In this document: one piece after another, positions 9,098 through 16,271 of the stretch
Layout of the letters: every line of letters starts with the position of its first letter
Position numbering within the stretch: position 1 is the first letter of the stretch
NCBI GenBank assembly: GCA_037442025.1
Contig: JBBIRB010000048.1
Location: 1 to 20,129 of the forward strand
Length of the DNA: 20,129 nt
Reading direction: 5' to 3'
Source of the DNA: UBA2287 sp037442025
GTDB taxonomy: Bacteria > Bacteroidota > Bacteroidia > Bacteroidales > Tenuifilaceae
Program-made: the position numbers and the translations under genes
The notes under the pieces: model-generated
Told to the model about the DNA's origin: nothing
The model's input: the letters and a program-made list of their open reading frames with translations, nothing else
Database searches by the model: none

Positions 9098-10294
9098 ATG
9101 GTTAGTAATTTTCGTTACCCTATTTTTCTACTTATACTTGTTTTTACAGGTTTATTCAGTTCAATAAGTGTTAAAGGTCAAATAGGTATTGGCCAGTTGG
9201 CTGGCGGTAATAATACACTCAAAGTAGCAGTGCCCTTTTTAGTAATAGCACCCGACTCGCGTGCTGGTGCCATGGGCGATGTGGGCGCCGCGTCATCCCC
9301 CGACGTTTATAGTCAGCATTGGAACCCTTCAAAGTATGCCTTTACCGATAAGGAGTGGGGCGTTGCTCTTTCTTATACCCCTTGGTTACGGAATTTAATC
9401 AACGATATTAATCTTACCTACGTTGGTGGGTACATTAAACTCGACAATATGCAGGCAGTTAGTGCCACCCTGCTTTATTTTTCAATGGGCGATATTACCT
9501 TTACAAACGAGCAGAATCAGGTAATGCAGCAGCATAACCCCAACGAATTCGCTTTCGATGTTGCCTACTCCCGAAAATTTGCCGATAAAATTAGCGGGGG
9601 TATTGCTTTTCGGTACATTCGCTCCGACCTAACCGGTGGATTTTCGCAGCAAGGGCAAGCCTCGGCAAAAGCAGGTAGTGCTGTAGCTGCCGACGTGTCG
9701 GCATATTACCAAACGCCACTAAGGCTAAAAGATAATAAGGCCGAATTGGCCCTTGGGGCCAATATCTCCAATATTGGTTCGAAACTCTCATACAACGACG
9801 AAAAAAAGGACTTCATCCCCATTAATTTGAGGCTGGGATCTCGCTTCACATCCTGGCTCGATCAGTACAATAGCCTTTCTTTTTTGATAGATTTCAACAA
9901 ATTGCTGGTTCCAACTCCTCCCATTCGCGATAGGGACGATCCCAGCATTATACTGTTTGGCCGAGAGTCGGATGTTCCGGTACCAACTGGAATGTTCCAG
10001 TCGTTTTACGATGCACCCGCAGGCTGGAAAGAAGAACTTCATGAAATCAGTTACGCTGTAGGACTAGAATATTGGTATTCGGGGCAATTTGCCATTCGTG
10101 GCGGTTACTTCGATGAGCATGTGAACAAGGGGAACCGTAAGTACTTTACGCTTGGGGCCGGACTGAAGTATAACGTTTTTAACATTGATATTGCTTACCT
10201 CATTCCACGTTCCGGACAGTCGAACCCGTTAGCCAATACCTACCGCTTCTCGTTATCGTTTGAGTTTGAAAGAGCCCGTAAGGGGCGTAAATAA
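9098..10294 (+). CDS. porV: Type IX secretion outer-membrane shuttle protein PorV (LptO)
   Basis: A 398-residue outer-membrane beta-barrel of the PorV family (FadL-like). PorV binds the C-terminal signal of secreted proteins leaving the translocon and hands them to the PorU attachment complex. I use ATG 9098 instead of the TTG at 9032, because it starts a normal signal peptide (FRYPIFLLILVFTGLF, cleavage near VKGQ at 27/28). Family motifs follow: VPFLVIAPDSRAGAMGDVG, QHWNPSKYAF, LSYTPWLR, then alternating barrel strands (ADKISGGIAFRYIRSDL, AELALGANISNIGSKLSYND, PINLRLGSRF, FAIRGGYFDEHVNKGNRKYFTLGAGLKY) ending in FSLSFEF. It is in the same orientation as porU and separated from ispF by only 6 bases. 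The porU-porV-ispF order is one I know from other Bacteroidota. Confidence 0.96.
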   Translation: MVSNFRYPIFLLILVFTGLFSSISVKGQIGIGQLAGGNNTLKVAVPFLVIAPDSRAGAMGDVGAASSPDVYSQHWNPSKYAFTDKEWGVALSYTPWLRNLINDINLTYVGGYIKLDNMQAVSATLLYFSMGDITFTNEQNQVMQQHNPNEFAFDVAYSRKFADKISGGIAFRYIRSDLTGGFSQQGQASAKAGSAVAADVSAYYQTPLRLKDNKAELALGANISNIGSKLSYNDEKKDFIPINLRLGSRFTSWLDQYNSLSFLIDFNKLLVPTPPIRDRDDPSIILFGRESDVPVPTGMFQSFYDAPAGWKEELHEISYAVGLEYWYSGQFAIRGGYFDEHVNKGNRKYFTLGAGLKYNVFNIDIAYLIPRSGQSNPLANTYRFSLSFEFERARKGRK

Positions 10295-10300
10295 TTTGCC

Positions 10301-10777
10301 ATGAGAATTGGTATAGGATACGATGTTCATGCGCTTGCCGAAGGAAACGAACTTTGGCTTGGTGGCATAAAGGTTGAACATAGTAAGGGTGCCATTGCCC
10401 ATTCCGATGGCGATGTCCTCATTCATGCCATTTGCGATGCCTTGCTGGGAGCACTAGCGCTTCGCGACATTGGGTTCCATTTTCCGGATACCAGCAACGA
10501 ATTTAAGGGTATTGATAGTAAAATTTTACTTGGGAAGGTTGCTGAACTTCTGAAAACCCATGGCTACGCTATTGTAAATATCGATTCCATTATTTGCTTG
10601 CAAAAACCTAAAATAAAGGAATACATTCCCCTAATGCAGCAAACTCTCGAAGGGGTGCTGGGCTTGAAACCGGGTACTGTTTCCGTTAAGGCTACAACTA
10701 CTGAAAAGTTAGGTTTTGTGGGAAGAGAAGAGGGTGTGTCGGCTCAAGCAATAGTGCTGCTTAATGAAATTATTTAG
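10301..10777 (+). CDS. ispF: 2-C-methyl-D-erythritol 2,4-cyclodiphosphate synthase (IspF)
   Basis: A 158-residue cytoplasmic enzyme of the MEP isoprenoid pathway that cyclises CDP-methylerythritol 2-phosphate to MEcPP with release of CMP. The length and layout match the family closely. Metal ligands Asp8 and His10 lie in GIGYDVH and His42 in HSDGDVLIHAI, the same numbers as in the Escherichia coli enzyme. DIGFHFPDT (56-64), VKATTTEKLGFVGREEG and the start MRIGIGYDVH are further hallmarks. ATG 10301 is 6 bases after the porV stop, and the next gene starts 3 bases after its stop, so porV-ispF and the CoA-binding gene are very likely one transcript. Confidence 0.98.
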   Translation: MRIGIGYDVHALAEGNELWLGGIKVEHSKGAIAHSDGDVLIHAICDALLGALALRDIGFHFPDTSNEFKGIDSKILLGKVAELLKTHGYAIVNIDSIICLQKPKIKEYIPLMQQTLEGVLGLKPGTVSVKATTTEKLGFVGREEGVSAQAIVLLNEII

Positions 10778-10780
10778 GAC

Positions 10781-11143
10781 ATGAGTAAGAAAACACTGGT
10801 GCTTGGAGCAAGCAATAAGCCGGGAAGGTTTTCACTTCTTGCCATAAAAAAGTTGGTCGAAAAGGGTATTGAAGTGGTTGCTTTTGGTTCCCGCGAGGCC
10901 ATTGTTGATGGGGTTCATATAGTAACTTACCCCATACATTACCCCGATATACACACGGTTACACTTTATTTGAGTCGAAAAAATCAAAAAGATTATATCG
11001 ACTATATTCTACATCTTAACCCCAAACGAATAATATTCAACCCCGGCACCGAAAATCAGGAACTCTTCTTACTGGCTAAAGAGAAGGGCATTGAAGTACT
11101 TTACGATTGCACGTTAGTAATGCTGAGTACCGGAGAATATTAG
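10781..11143 (+). CDS. Small CoA-binding-fold (YccU-like) protein
   Basis: A 120-residue single-domain protein with a Rossmann-like fold of the CoA-binding family related to E. coli YccU. The N-terminal glycine motif LVLGASNKPGRFSLLAIKKL is the nucleotide-binding loop; it is followed by an alternating beta-alpha pattern, VDGVHIVTYPIHYPDIHTVTLYL, and NPKRIIFNPGTEN, which matches the conserved I.NPG.E region. YccU-type proteins are often about 135-140 residues, so this one is slightly short at both ends. No enzymatic activity can be assigned. It is the last gene of the porV-ispF group (3 bases after ispF) and converges on lon 22 bases away; I see no intrinsic terminator in that gap. Confidence 0.85.
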   Translation: MSKKTLVLGASNKPGRFSLLAIKKLVEKGIEVVAFGSREAIVDGVHIVTYPIHYPDIHTVTLYLSRKNQKDYIDYILHLNPKRIIFNPGTENQELFLLAKEKGIEVLYDCTLVMLSTGEY

Positions 11144-11165
11144 GCCATTCTTTATGTTCTATACG

Positions 11166-13622
11166 CTATATATTTAAATTCATAGGATTGGTTACTTTTT
11201 CTTTCAGCAATATGTAGTTTAGCACCTCATTAACATGATCGACATATTTAAACTTAAGCCCTTCGATGTAAATGCCTTTAATTTCCGAAACATCCTTTTC
11301 ATTCTGTTTCGAAAGGATTATTTCGGTTATGTTGGCACGTTTGGCTGCTAGAATCTTCTCTTTTATACCACCAACCGGTAGCACTTTACCCCTAAGCGTA
11401 ATTTCGCCTGTAAGGGCAATGCCCTTCAGAACCTTACGTTGCGTAAATGCCGAAGCAAGCGAAGTCACCATAGTAATACCAGCCGATGGGCCATCCTTGG
11501 GTATTGCACCCTCGGGTACATGAAGATGAACACTCCACTTTTCGAAAGTTTCTGGGGCAATTTGTAATTTGTCGCCGAGCGACTTAATAAGTTGTAGAGC
11601 AATAACAGCCGATTCCTTCATAACTGCACCCAGATTGCCTGTTATTGTAAGGTCGCCCTTACCCCGGCTAAGCGATGTTTCAATGAAAAGTATTTCGCCC
11701 CCTGTTTCGGTCCAGGCCAAGCCGGTTACAACACCAGCAAGGTCGTTGCCCTGGTACGTGTCGGGCGAGAAACGGGGCACCCCAAGAATTTCTTTAAGGT
11801 TCGAAACCTTAACGGTTTTAGCGTAGGCTTCGTCGAAAGCAATTTTCTTAGCATAGTGCCTAACGATTTTAGCAATCCGTTGGTTTAACTTTCGAACGCC
11901 GCTTTCGCGTGTATAGCCTTCAATTGTTGCCTCAATGGTTTTTGGTGCTATGGTTAGTTGTTTTTCCGATAAACCATGCTCAGTCAGCTGGTTGGGAATC
12001 AGGTGGCGCTTGGCAATTTCTACCTTTTCCTCTCGGATGTATCCACTCACCTCAATGAGTTCCATTCGGTCGCGCAGTGCAGGGTTGATGGTGGCAATAT
12101 TATTGGCGGTAGTTATAAAGAGCACCCTCGAAAGGTCGTACTCAACTTCGAGGTAATTGTCGTGAAAGGTTGAATTTTGCTCAGGGTCGAGTACCTCGAG
12201 CAGTGCCGATGCGGGATCTCCATGAAAGTCCTTTCCAATTTTATCTATTTCGTCGAGAATGAAGACTGGATTGGACGACTTGACTTTCTTAATGTTTTGA
12301 ATGATTCGGCCGGGCATAGCTCCAATGTACGTTTTCCTATGTCCGCGAACCTCTGCTTCGTCGTGGAGGCCTCCCAGCGAAATGCGAGCGTATTTTCTGT
12401 TAAGAGCACGTGCAACCGATTTGCCAAGCGATGTTTTTCCAACTCCAGGAGGGCCGTAAAGGCAAATAATAGGCGCCTTCATGTCGCCTTTCAACTTAAG
12501 CACCGCAAGGTGCTCAAGTATACGTTCTTTCACCTGCTCAAGTCCGAAATGGTCCTCATCGAGAATTTGTTGAGCTCGCTTCAGGTCGAAGTTATCGTCG
12601 GTATACTCATTCCAGGGAAGATCTAAAAGCAATTGAACGTAGTTTAGTTGAACCGAGTACTCGCCGGCCATTGGGTTCATACGGCTAAGTTTGTTCACTT
12701 CGCGATCGAATACCGTTTCAACTTCCTTACTCCACTTCTTCTCCTTTGCTTGTTTCTTTAGCACCTCAATTTCTTGTTCTATTGGGTTGCCTCCCAACTC
12801 GTCCTGTATGGTTTTCATTTGCTGGTGCAGGAAGTATTCGCGCTGCTGCTGGCTCAGGTCGTTGCGGACTTTGCTTTGTATATCGTTTTTAATCTCTGCC
12901 ATTTGAAGTTCCCGCGAAAGGAAATGGATCAACTGAATGCTTCTATTCTTCAGGTCGTTTTTCTCGAGCAGCTGCTGTTTGTCGCCCGATGGGAACTCCA
13001 TGTTGGAGCAAATGAAGTTTATGAGGAAGTAATTGTTATCGATGTTTTTAACTGCAAACCCTGCCTCCTGGGGCATATTAGGAGTTAGGTTAATAATTTT
13101 TAAAGCATAATCCTTAATAGAACTTATAAGGGCTCTGAACTCCTTGTCGGTTTCATCAATATTTTCGTCGGTAAGCACCTTAATCTTAGCCTGAAAGTAG
13201 GGCTCTGAAGTAACGAACTGCTCCACTTCAAAACGATAAATACCCTGAAGAATAACCGAAGTGCTGCCATCGGGCATTTCTAATACCTTCAGTACCCGGG
13301 CAATGGTTCCCAGCGAGTAAAGGTCCGAAAAGGTTGGCTCCTCTTTGGTTGCATCGATTTGGGAAACAGCGCCTAAAATGCGGTTTTTCTGCGACAGATT
13401 CTTAATAAGCCGAACCGATTTATCGCGACCGATGGTAATAGGAAGCACTATGCCCGGAAAGAGAACGGTATTGCGTAGCGCAAGTATTGGTATTGTAGAG
13501 GGGACATCGGCTATTTTAACGTCGGCTATCTCGTCGGTAATTAATGGAATGAAGTCAGCGTCAGTATCGAGGGTGTCGGTTAAACTGGGCGTTACAATTT
13601 TTACTTCGTATTTATTGCTCAT
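11166..13622 (-). CDS. lon: ATP-dependent protease Lon (endopeptidase La)
   Basis: An 818-residue cytoplasmic AAA+ serine protease that degrades misfolded and short-lived regulatory proteins. I start at ATG 13622 (MSNKYEV); an in-frame ATG at 13655 would add 11 residues that look unlike a Lon N-terminus. The order is: LonN substrate domain (PILALRNTVLFPGIVLPI), coiled region (EYFLHQQMKTIQDELGG), Walker A GPPGVGKT (390-397), Walker B VFILDEID (453-460), then the peptidase domain with Ser713 in PKDGPSAG and Lys756 in GGIKEK, spaced 43 residues as in the E. coli enzyme. LAWTETGGEILFIE marks the start of the protease domain. The gene lies 104 bases downstream of the GlmU-like gene on the same strand and converges on the CoA-binding gene. 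No clear promoter motif was found just upstream. Confidence 0.97.
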   Translation of the reverse strand: MSNKYEVKIVTPSLTDTLDTDADFIPLITDEIADVKIADVPSTIPILALRNTVLFPGIVLPITIGRDKSVRLIKNLSQKNRILGAVSQIDATKEEPTFSDLYSLGTIARVLKVLEMPDGSTSVILQGIYRFEVEQFVTSEPYFQAKIKVLTDENIDETDKEFRALISSIKDYALKIINLTPNMPQEAGFAVKNIDNNYFLINFICSNMEFPSGDKQQLLEKNDLKNRSIQLIHFLSRELQMAEIKNDIQSKVRNDLSQQQREYFLHQQMKTIQDELGGNPIEQEIEVLKKQAKEKKWSKEVETVFDREVNKLSRMNPMAGEYSVQLNYVQLLLDLPWNEYTDDNFDLKRAQQILDEDHFGLEQVKERILEHLAVLKLKGDMKAPIICLYGPPGVGKTSLGKSVARALNRKYARISLGGLHDEAEVRGHRKTYIGAMPGRIIQNIKKVKSSNPVFILDEIDKIGKDFHGDPASALLEVLDPEQNSTFHDNYLEVEYDLSRVLFITTANNIATINPALRDRMELIEVSGYIREEKVEIAKRHLIPNQLTEHGLSEKQLTIAPKTIEATIEGYTRESGVRKLNQRIAKIVRHYAKKIAFDEAYAKTVKVSNLKEILGVPRFSPDTYQGNDLAGVVTGLAWTETGGEILFIETSLSRGKGDLTITGNLGAVMKESAVIALQLIKSLGDKLQIAPETFEKWSVHLHVPEGAIPKDGPSAGITMVTSLASAFTQRKVLKGIALTGEITLRGKVLPVGGIKEKILAAKRANITEIILSKQNEKDVSEIKGIYIEGLKFKYVDHVNEVLNYILLKEKVTNPMNLNI

Positions 13623-13700
13623 GATTAATTTTGTGAAAAAAGTATTCGAATGCATGACAAAATGGCTCCAGTGCGGAACGCTTTGTGTTGATTTGCTTAC

Positions 13701-13719
13701 TTGGCAATGGTTATGCCAA
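13701..13719. other. Hairpin between GlmU-like gene and lon
   Basis: TTGGCA (13701-13706) and TGCCAA (13714-13719) form a perfect 6-bp stem with a 7-base loop, 7 bases past the GlmU-like gene stop (minus strand). There is no T-run after it on either strand, so it is at best a weak terminator or an mRNA-end or leader structure for lon. Confidence 0.35.
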
Positions 13720-13726
13720 AAGCAAA

Positions 13727-14920
13727 TTACTTTCGGAAAGCGCTTGTTTCGTTGTAAATGTGTGTCAGAATTTCCGAGTCAATATTGGAAAGGTCTATTC
13801 CTCTGCGTTCCATAACTTTTGTGGCTGTTTCGAGCGCCTTATCGATTTTATAATCGGTAAAACCTTGGGCTCCACCCCATGAAAAGCTGGGAATGAAGTT
13901 TCGAGGAAAGCCATCGCCAAAAATATTGGCACTTACCCCTATTACCGTTCCCGTGTTAAACATGGTATTTATGCCACATTTCGAATGGTCGCCCATTATG
14001 AGCCCGCAGAATTGAAGCCCCGTATCGATGAACCCTTTTTTAACATAGTCCCAAAGTTTAACCTGGGCGTAGTTGTTTTTTAGGTTGGAGCAATTGGTGT
14101 CGGCTCCCAAATTGCACCATTCACCAATTACCGAGTTGCCCAAAAAGCCATCGTGTGCTTTATTAGAAAATCCAAAAATCACACTGTTATTTACCTCTCC
14201 GCCAACCTTACAGAAAGGGCCAATGGTTGTAGGTCCATATATTTTTGCACCCAATTTCAGAACAGATTGCTCACAGAGTGCAAACGGCCCTCGTACCAAT
14301 GAGCCTTCCATCACTTCGGCATGGTTGCCTATGTATATTGGGCCAGTGCTGGCGTTTAATACAGTGCATTCAACGGTTGCGCCTTCCTCAATAAAAATTT
14401 TGCTCGGGTTCATTACGGAGTTGGTTGAAGAGATGGGCTCCGATTTCCGATTTTTTGTAATAAGTTCGAAATCAGCCTCAATTGCCTGCCCGTTCAACGA
14501 AAAAATATGCCAGGGGTGAATTATTTCTGTAAATTGGTTTGTATACTCCACATGCTTGGTAAAATGCGAAGGGGCAGGCGAGTATCCTGCTAAGGGTTTG
14601 CTGTTGAGTTTGCAGGCAATTACCGTTCCCTTGCTTACTAAAGCCGATTCGAGAGGCAAATTTAGTATTGTTTCAGCCAGCTTAGAGCCAGGAAGTACAC
14701 CGCCATTAATTAATGTGTAAGCGCCGCTTTGACTGGTAGTTGGAAATTTTTTCGAAAGATATTCTGTTGTGAGGTGACTACACCTGGCACCAAGCATTCT
14801 TTCCCATTTTTCACGAATGGTGAGGATACCTACCCTTATTTCAGCAACGGGGCGGGTGAACGTAAGAGGGAGCAGGTGATTACGACGATGGTCGTCGAAA
14901 AGTACGAATAAACTATTCAT
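13727..14920 (-). CDS. GlmU-like sugar nucleotidyltransferase with left-handed beta-helix
   Basis: A 397-residue protein of the Bacteroidota-type putative sugar nucleotidyltransferase family (NTP_transf_4-like N-terminus plus hexapeptide repeats). The N-terminus reads LFDDHRRNHLLPLTFTRPVAEIRVG in place of the GxGTRM loop of classical nucleotidyltransferases; the Arg in TRPVAEIR and IREKW are family hallmarks. Residues about 170-330 carry the I/V/L-x-G-x hexapeptide pattern of an acyltransferase-like beta-helix (IYIGNHAEVMEGSLVRGPFA, KLGAKIYGPTTIGPFCKVGG, FSNKAHDGFLGNSVIGEWCN), then LGADTNCSNLKNNYAQVKLW and MGDHSKCGINTMFNTG, which resemble the GlmU acetyltransferase active-site region. It may work on an amino-sugar phosphate for envelope glycans, but the true substrate is unknown. 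It has its own strong promoter and lies upstream of lon and downstream of rpmE2. Confidence 0.88.
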   Translation of the reverse strand: MNSLFVLFDDHRRNHLLPLTFTRPVAEIRVGILTIREKWERMLGARCSHLTTEYLSKKFPTTSQSGAYTLINGGVLPGSKLAETILNLPLESALVSKGTVIACKLNSKPLAGYSPAPSHFTKHVEYTNQFTEIIHPWHIFSLNGQAIEADFELITKNRKSEPISSTNSVMNPSKIFIEEGATVECTVLNASTGPIYIGNHAEVMEGSLVRGPFALCEQSVLKLGAKIYGPTTIGPFCKVGGEVNNSVIFGFSNKAHDGFLGNSVIGEWCNLGADTNCSNLKNNYAQVKLWDYVKKGFIDTGLQFCGLIMGDHSKCGINTMFNTGTVIGVSANIFGDGFPRNFIPSFSWGGAQGFTDYKIDKALETATKVMERRGIDLSNIDSEILTHIYNETSAFRK

Positions 14921-14951
14921 GGTACAAGAAGTTTATTGAAACGAATGAAAG

Positions 14952-14982
14952 CAAAGGTAACCTATTAGGTTATCTGTGCAAA
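14952..14982 (-). promoter_or_regulatory. Bacteroidota-type promoter of the GlmU-like gene
   Basis: Minus strand: TTTG (14979-14982), 19 bases, TACCTTTG (14952-14959), a perfect match to TTTG-N19-TAnnTTTG, with the -7 box 31 bases upstream of the ATG at 14920. The -33 TTTG lies inside the distal arm of the rpmE2 terminator hairpin, and the spacer holds a 15-base palindrome (listed separately). Confidence 0.75.
14958..14972. promoter_or_regulatory. Operator-like palindrome in the promoter spacer
   Basis: TAACCTA-T-TAGGTTA is a perfect 7-bp inverted repeat around one central base. It sits between the -33 and -7 boxes of the GlmU-like gene promoter and overlaps the first two bases of the -7 box. 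Its position is that of a repressor operator; the one-base centre makes an RNA hairpin unlikely, favouring a DNA-binding dimer site. No regulator can be named. Confidence 0.45.
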
Positions 14983-15021
14983 ATTAAAAAGCTCCCACTA
15001 CGGGAGCTTTTTAATTTTGCA
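14977..15021. terminator. Long perfect-stem terminator downstream of rpmE2
   Basis: A perfect 20-bp inverted repeat with a 5-base loop: left arm 14977-14996, loop ACTAC 14997-15001, right arm 15002-15021. The GC core is GCTCCC/GGGAGC, flanked by A5/T5 and further by AATT-type pairs, so it can end transcription on either strand. It follows the rpmE2 stop (15043) by 22 bases. The outer arm continues into the promoter of the next gene. Confidence 0.88.
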
Positions 15022-15042
15022 GCCTGTTTTGAGGTGCGACAA

Positions 15043-15306
15043 TTACTTGGTGCTCTTGTCCATGTGTTTTTTGTACTTGTTCATGAACTTATCTACGCGA
15101 CCAGCGGTATCAACAAGTTTCATCTTTCCAGTGTAGAATGGATGCGAAGTGTTGGAAATTTCCACTTTGTAAAGAGGATAAGTAACGCCGTCAATGTCGA
15201 TGGTTTCCTTGGTGTTTACGGCCGATTTGGTAACGAAAACATGCTCGTTCGACATGTCTTTGAAGGCTACCAGTCGGTAATTCTTTGGATGGATGTCCTT
15301 TCTCAT
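15043..15306 (-). CDS. rpmE2: 50S ribosomal protein L31 type B
   Basis: An 87-residue ribosomal protein of the large subunit. The start MRKDIHPKNYR and the core VTKSAVNT, VEISNTSHPFYTGKMKLVDTAGRVDKF are diagnostic for L31 type B. There are no cysteines at all, so it is the zinc-independent form; elsewhere this form replaces the zinc-binding form under zinc limitation, but in Bacteroidota it is commonly the usual L31. It has its own consensus promoter (15353-15383) and a strong terminator directly downstream, so it is probably a single-gene transcript. Confidence 0.97.
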   Translation of the reverse strand: MRKDIHPKNYRLVAFKDMSNEHVFVTKSAVNTKETIDIDGVTYPLYKVEISNTSHPFYTGKMKLVDTAGRVDKFMNKYKKHMDKSTK

Positions 15307-15352
15307 TTTATTATATGTTTTGCTTTTAATTCTAAAACTATATTACGGGCTG

Positions 15353-15383
15353 CAAAATTATGAAGCATTTTGATAATAACAAA
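15353..15383 (-). promoter_or_regulatory. Consensus promoter of rpmE2
   Basis: Minus strand: TTTG (15380-15383), 19 bases, TAATTTTG (15353-15360), a perfect TTTG-N19-TAnnTTTG, with the -7 box 46 bases upstream of the L31 ATG. The -33 TTTG is itself the end of a second TAATTTTG (15380-15387), so a second start about 27 bases upstream is possible, although its own -33 spacing (16 bases) is poor. Confidence 0.78.
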
Positions 15384-15428
15384 ATTAACGTGCTGTTTTT
15401 TTCCAAAATGCTAAGGTTGTTGTTTCGC

Positions 15429-16187
15429 TTAATTTCTGCGCGACAATTTGGCAAGGAGTTTCAGGAATTCGATGTAAAGCCATATTAGTGTTACCATTAA
15501 GCCAAATGCACCGTACCACTCCATGTATTTAGGGGCTCCCATGTTTGCACCCTTTTCAATAAAATCGAAATCGAGTATTAGGTTCAGGGCAGCAACCCCC
15601 ACAACCACCAAACTTATACCTATGCTGAGTGGACTGCTGTCGTGCATGAACGACATGGAAATGCCAAAGAACGATGCGATGAACGAAATGAAATACATTA
15701 AGGCAATGGCTCCGGTTGCAACAATTACACCCGTTTTAAATTTGGCCGTGGCTTTAATGGCGCCAGTTTGGTAGGCCAAAAGCATAAGGAAGAAGGTAGC
15801 GAAAGTTAGCCCAACAGCCTGCATAACAATTTGCCCGGTATACTGGGCTGCCATAAAGGCAGAAAGGCCTCCCAGTAGCAAACCCTGAAGTATTGAGTAT
15901 AATGGAGCGGTATAGGGTGAGTATTTAGGCGCAAAAACAGTTATTAAAGCGGTAACAAGACCACCAATACCCCCAACAATCATCCATGTAGTCATTTTGG
16001 GTATTGCTAGTTCGGGAACGGTGCTAAAGAAAAGGTTCCAGGTGTATACTGCACCCAGAATCACCAGTAGAAGCATAAGCATCGATTTCTGAGCAGTTCC
16101 CTTTACGGTCATAGTAGTGCTGCTCGATTCGGTTCGGGCACGCGAAAAAATTTGTTCGCTAAAAGCGGGATTCGATGAGTTAAACAT
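15429..16187 (-). CDS. Bax inhibitor-1 / YccA family membrane protein
   Basis: A 252-residue inner-membrane protein. A polar N-terminus of about 30 residues (FNSSNPAFS, SRARTESSSTTMTVKGTAQKS) is followed by about seven hydrophobic segments (roughly 34-53, 67-87, 91-111, 120-140, 150-172, 183-203 and 222-242). NPAFS at the N-terminus, the AlaGly-rich helices, LNLILDFDFIEKGA and PKYMEWYGAFGLMVTLIWLYIEFLKLL are typical of the bacterial BaxI_1/YccA-like branch. E. coli YccA modulates FtsH, and BsYetJ is a pH-gated calcium leak channel; which, if either, applies here is unknown. Acidic residues in the last helices fit the family pore. It lies downstream of the AlkD-like gene (84-base gap) and upstream of rpmE2. 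No matching promoter motif was seen in the gap. Confidence 0.93.
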   Translation of the reverse strand: MFNSSNPAFSEQIFSRARTESSSTTMTVKGTAQKSMLMLLLVILGAVYTWNLFFSTVPELAIPKMTTWMIVGGIGGLVTALITVFAPKYSPYTAPLYSILQGLLLGGLSAFMAAQYTGQIVMQAVGLTFATFFLMLLAYQTGAIKATAKFKTGVIVATGAIALMYFISFIASFFGISMSFMHDSSPLSIGISLVVVGVAALNLILDFDFIEKGANMGAPKYMEWYGAFGLMVTLIWLYIEFLKLLAKLSRRN

Positions 16188-16271
16188 ATTCGAAAATTTA
16201 AGTTAGTCGGCGCAGGTTAAACAAACCACGTTCCAAAAGGTTTTTATGTCAAAACGACGTTTCTAGTATTT

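Noticed and set aside
13623..13655. 11-residue N-terminal extension of Lon from ATG 13655
   Set aside because: The residues are unlike a Lon N-terminus; not ruled out, but the start at 13622 is preferred.
16252..16262. Palindrome AAACG-A-CGTTT between the AlkD-like and Bax inhibitor genes
   Set aside because: Short, not placed relative to any recognisable promoter and not repeated elsewhere in the window; too weak to call an operator.
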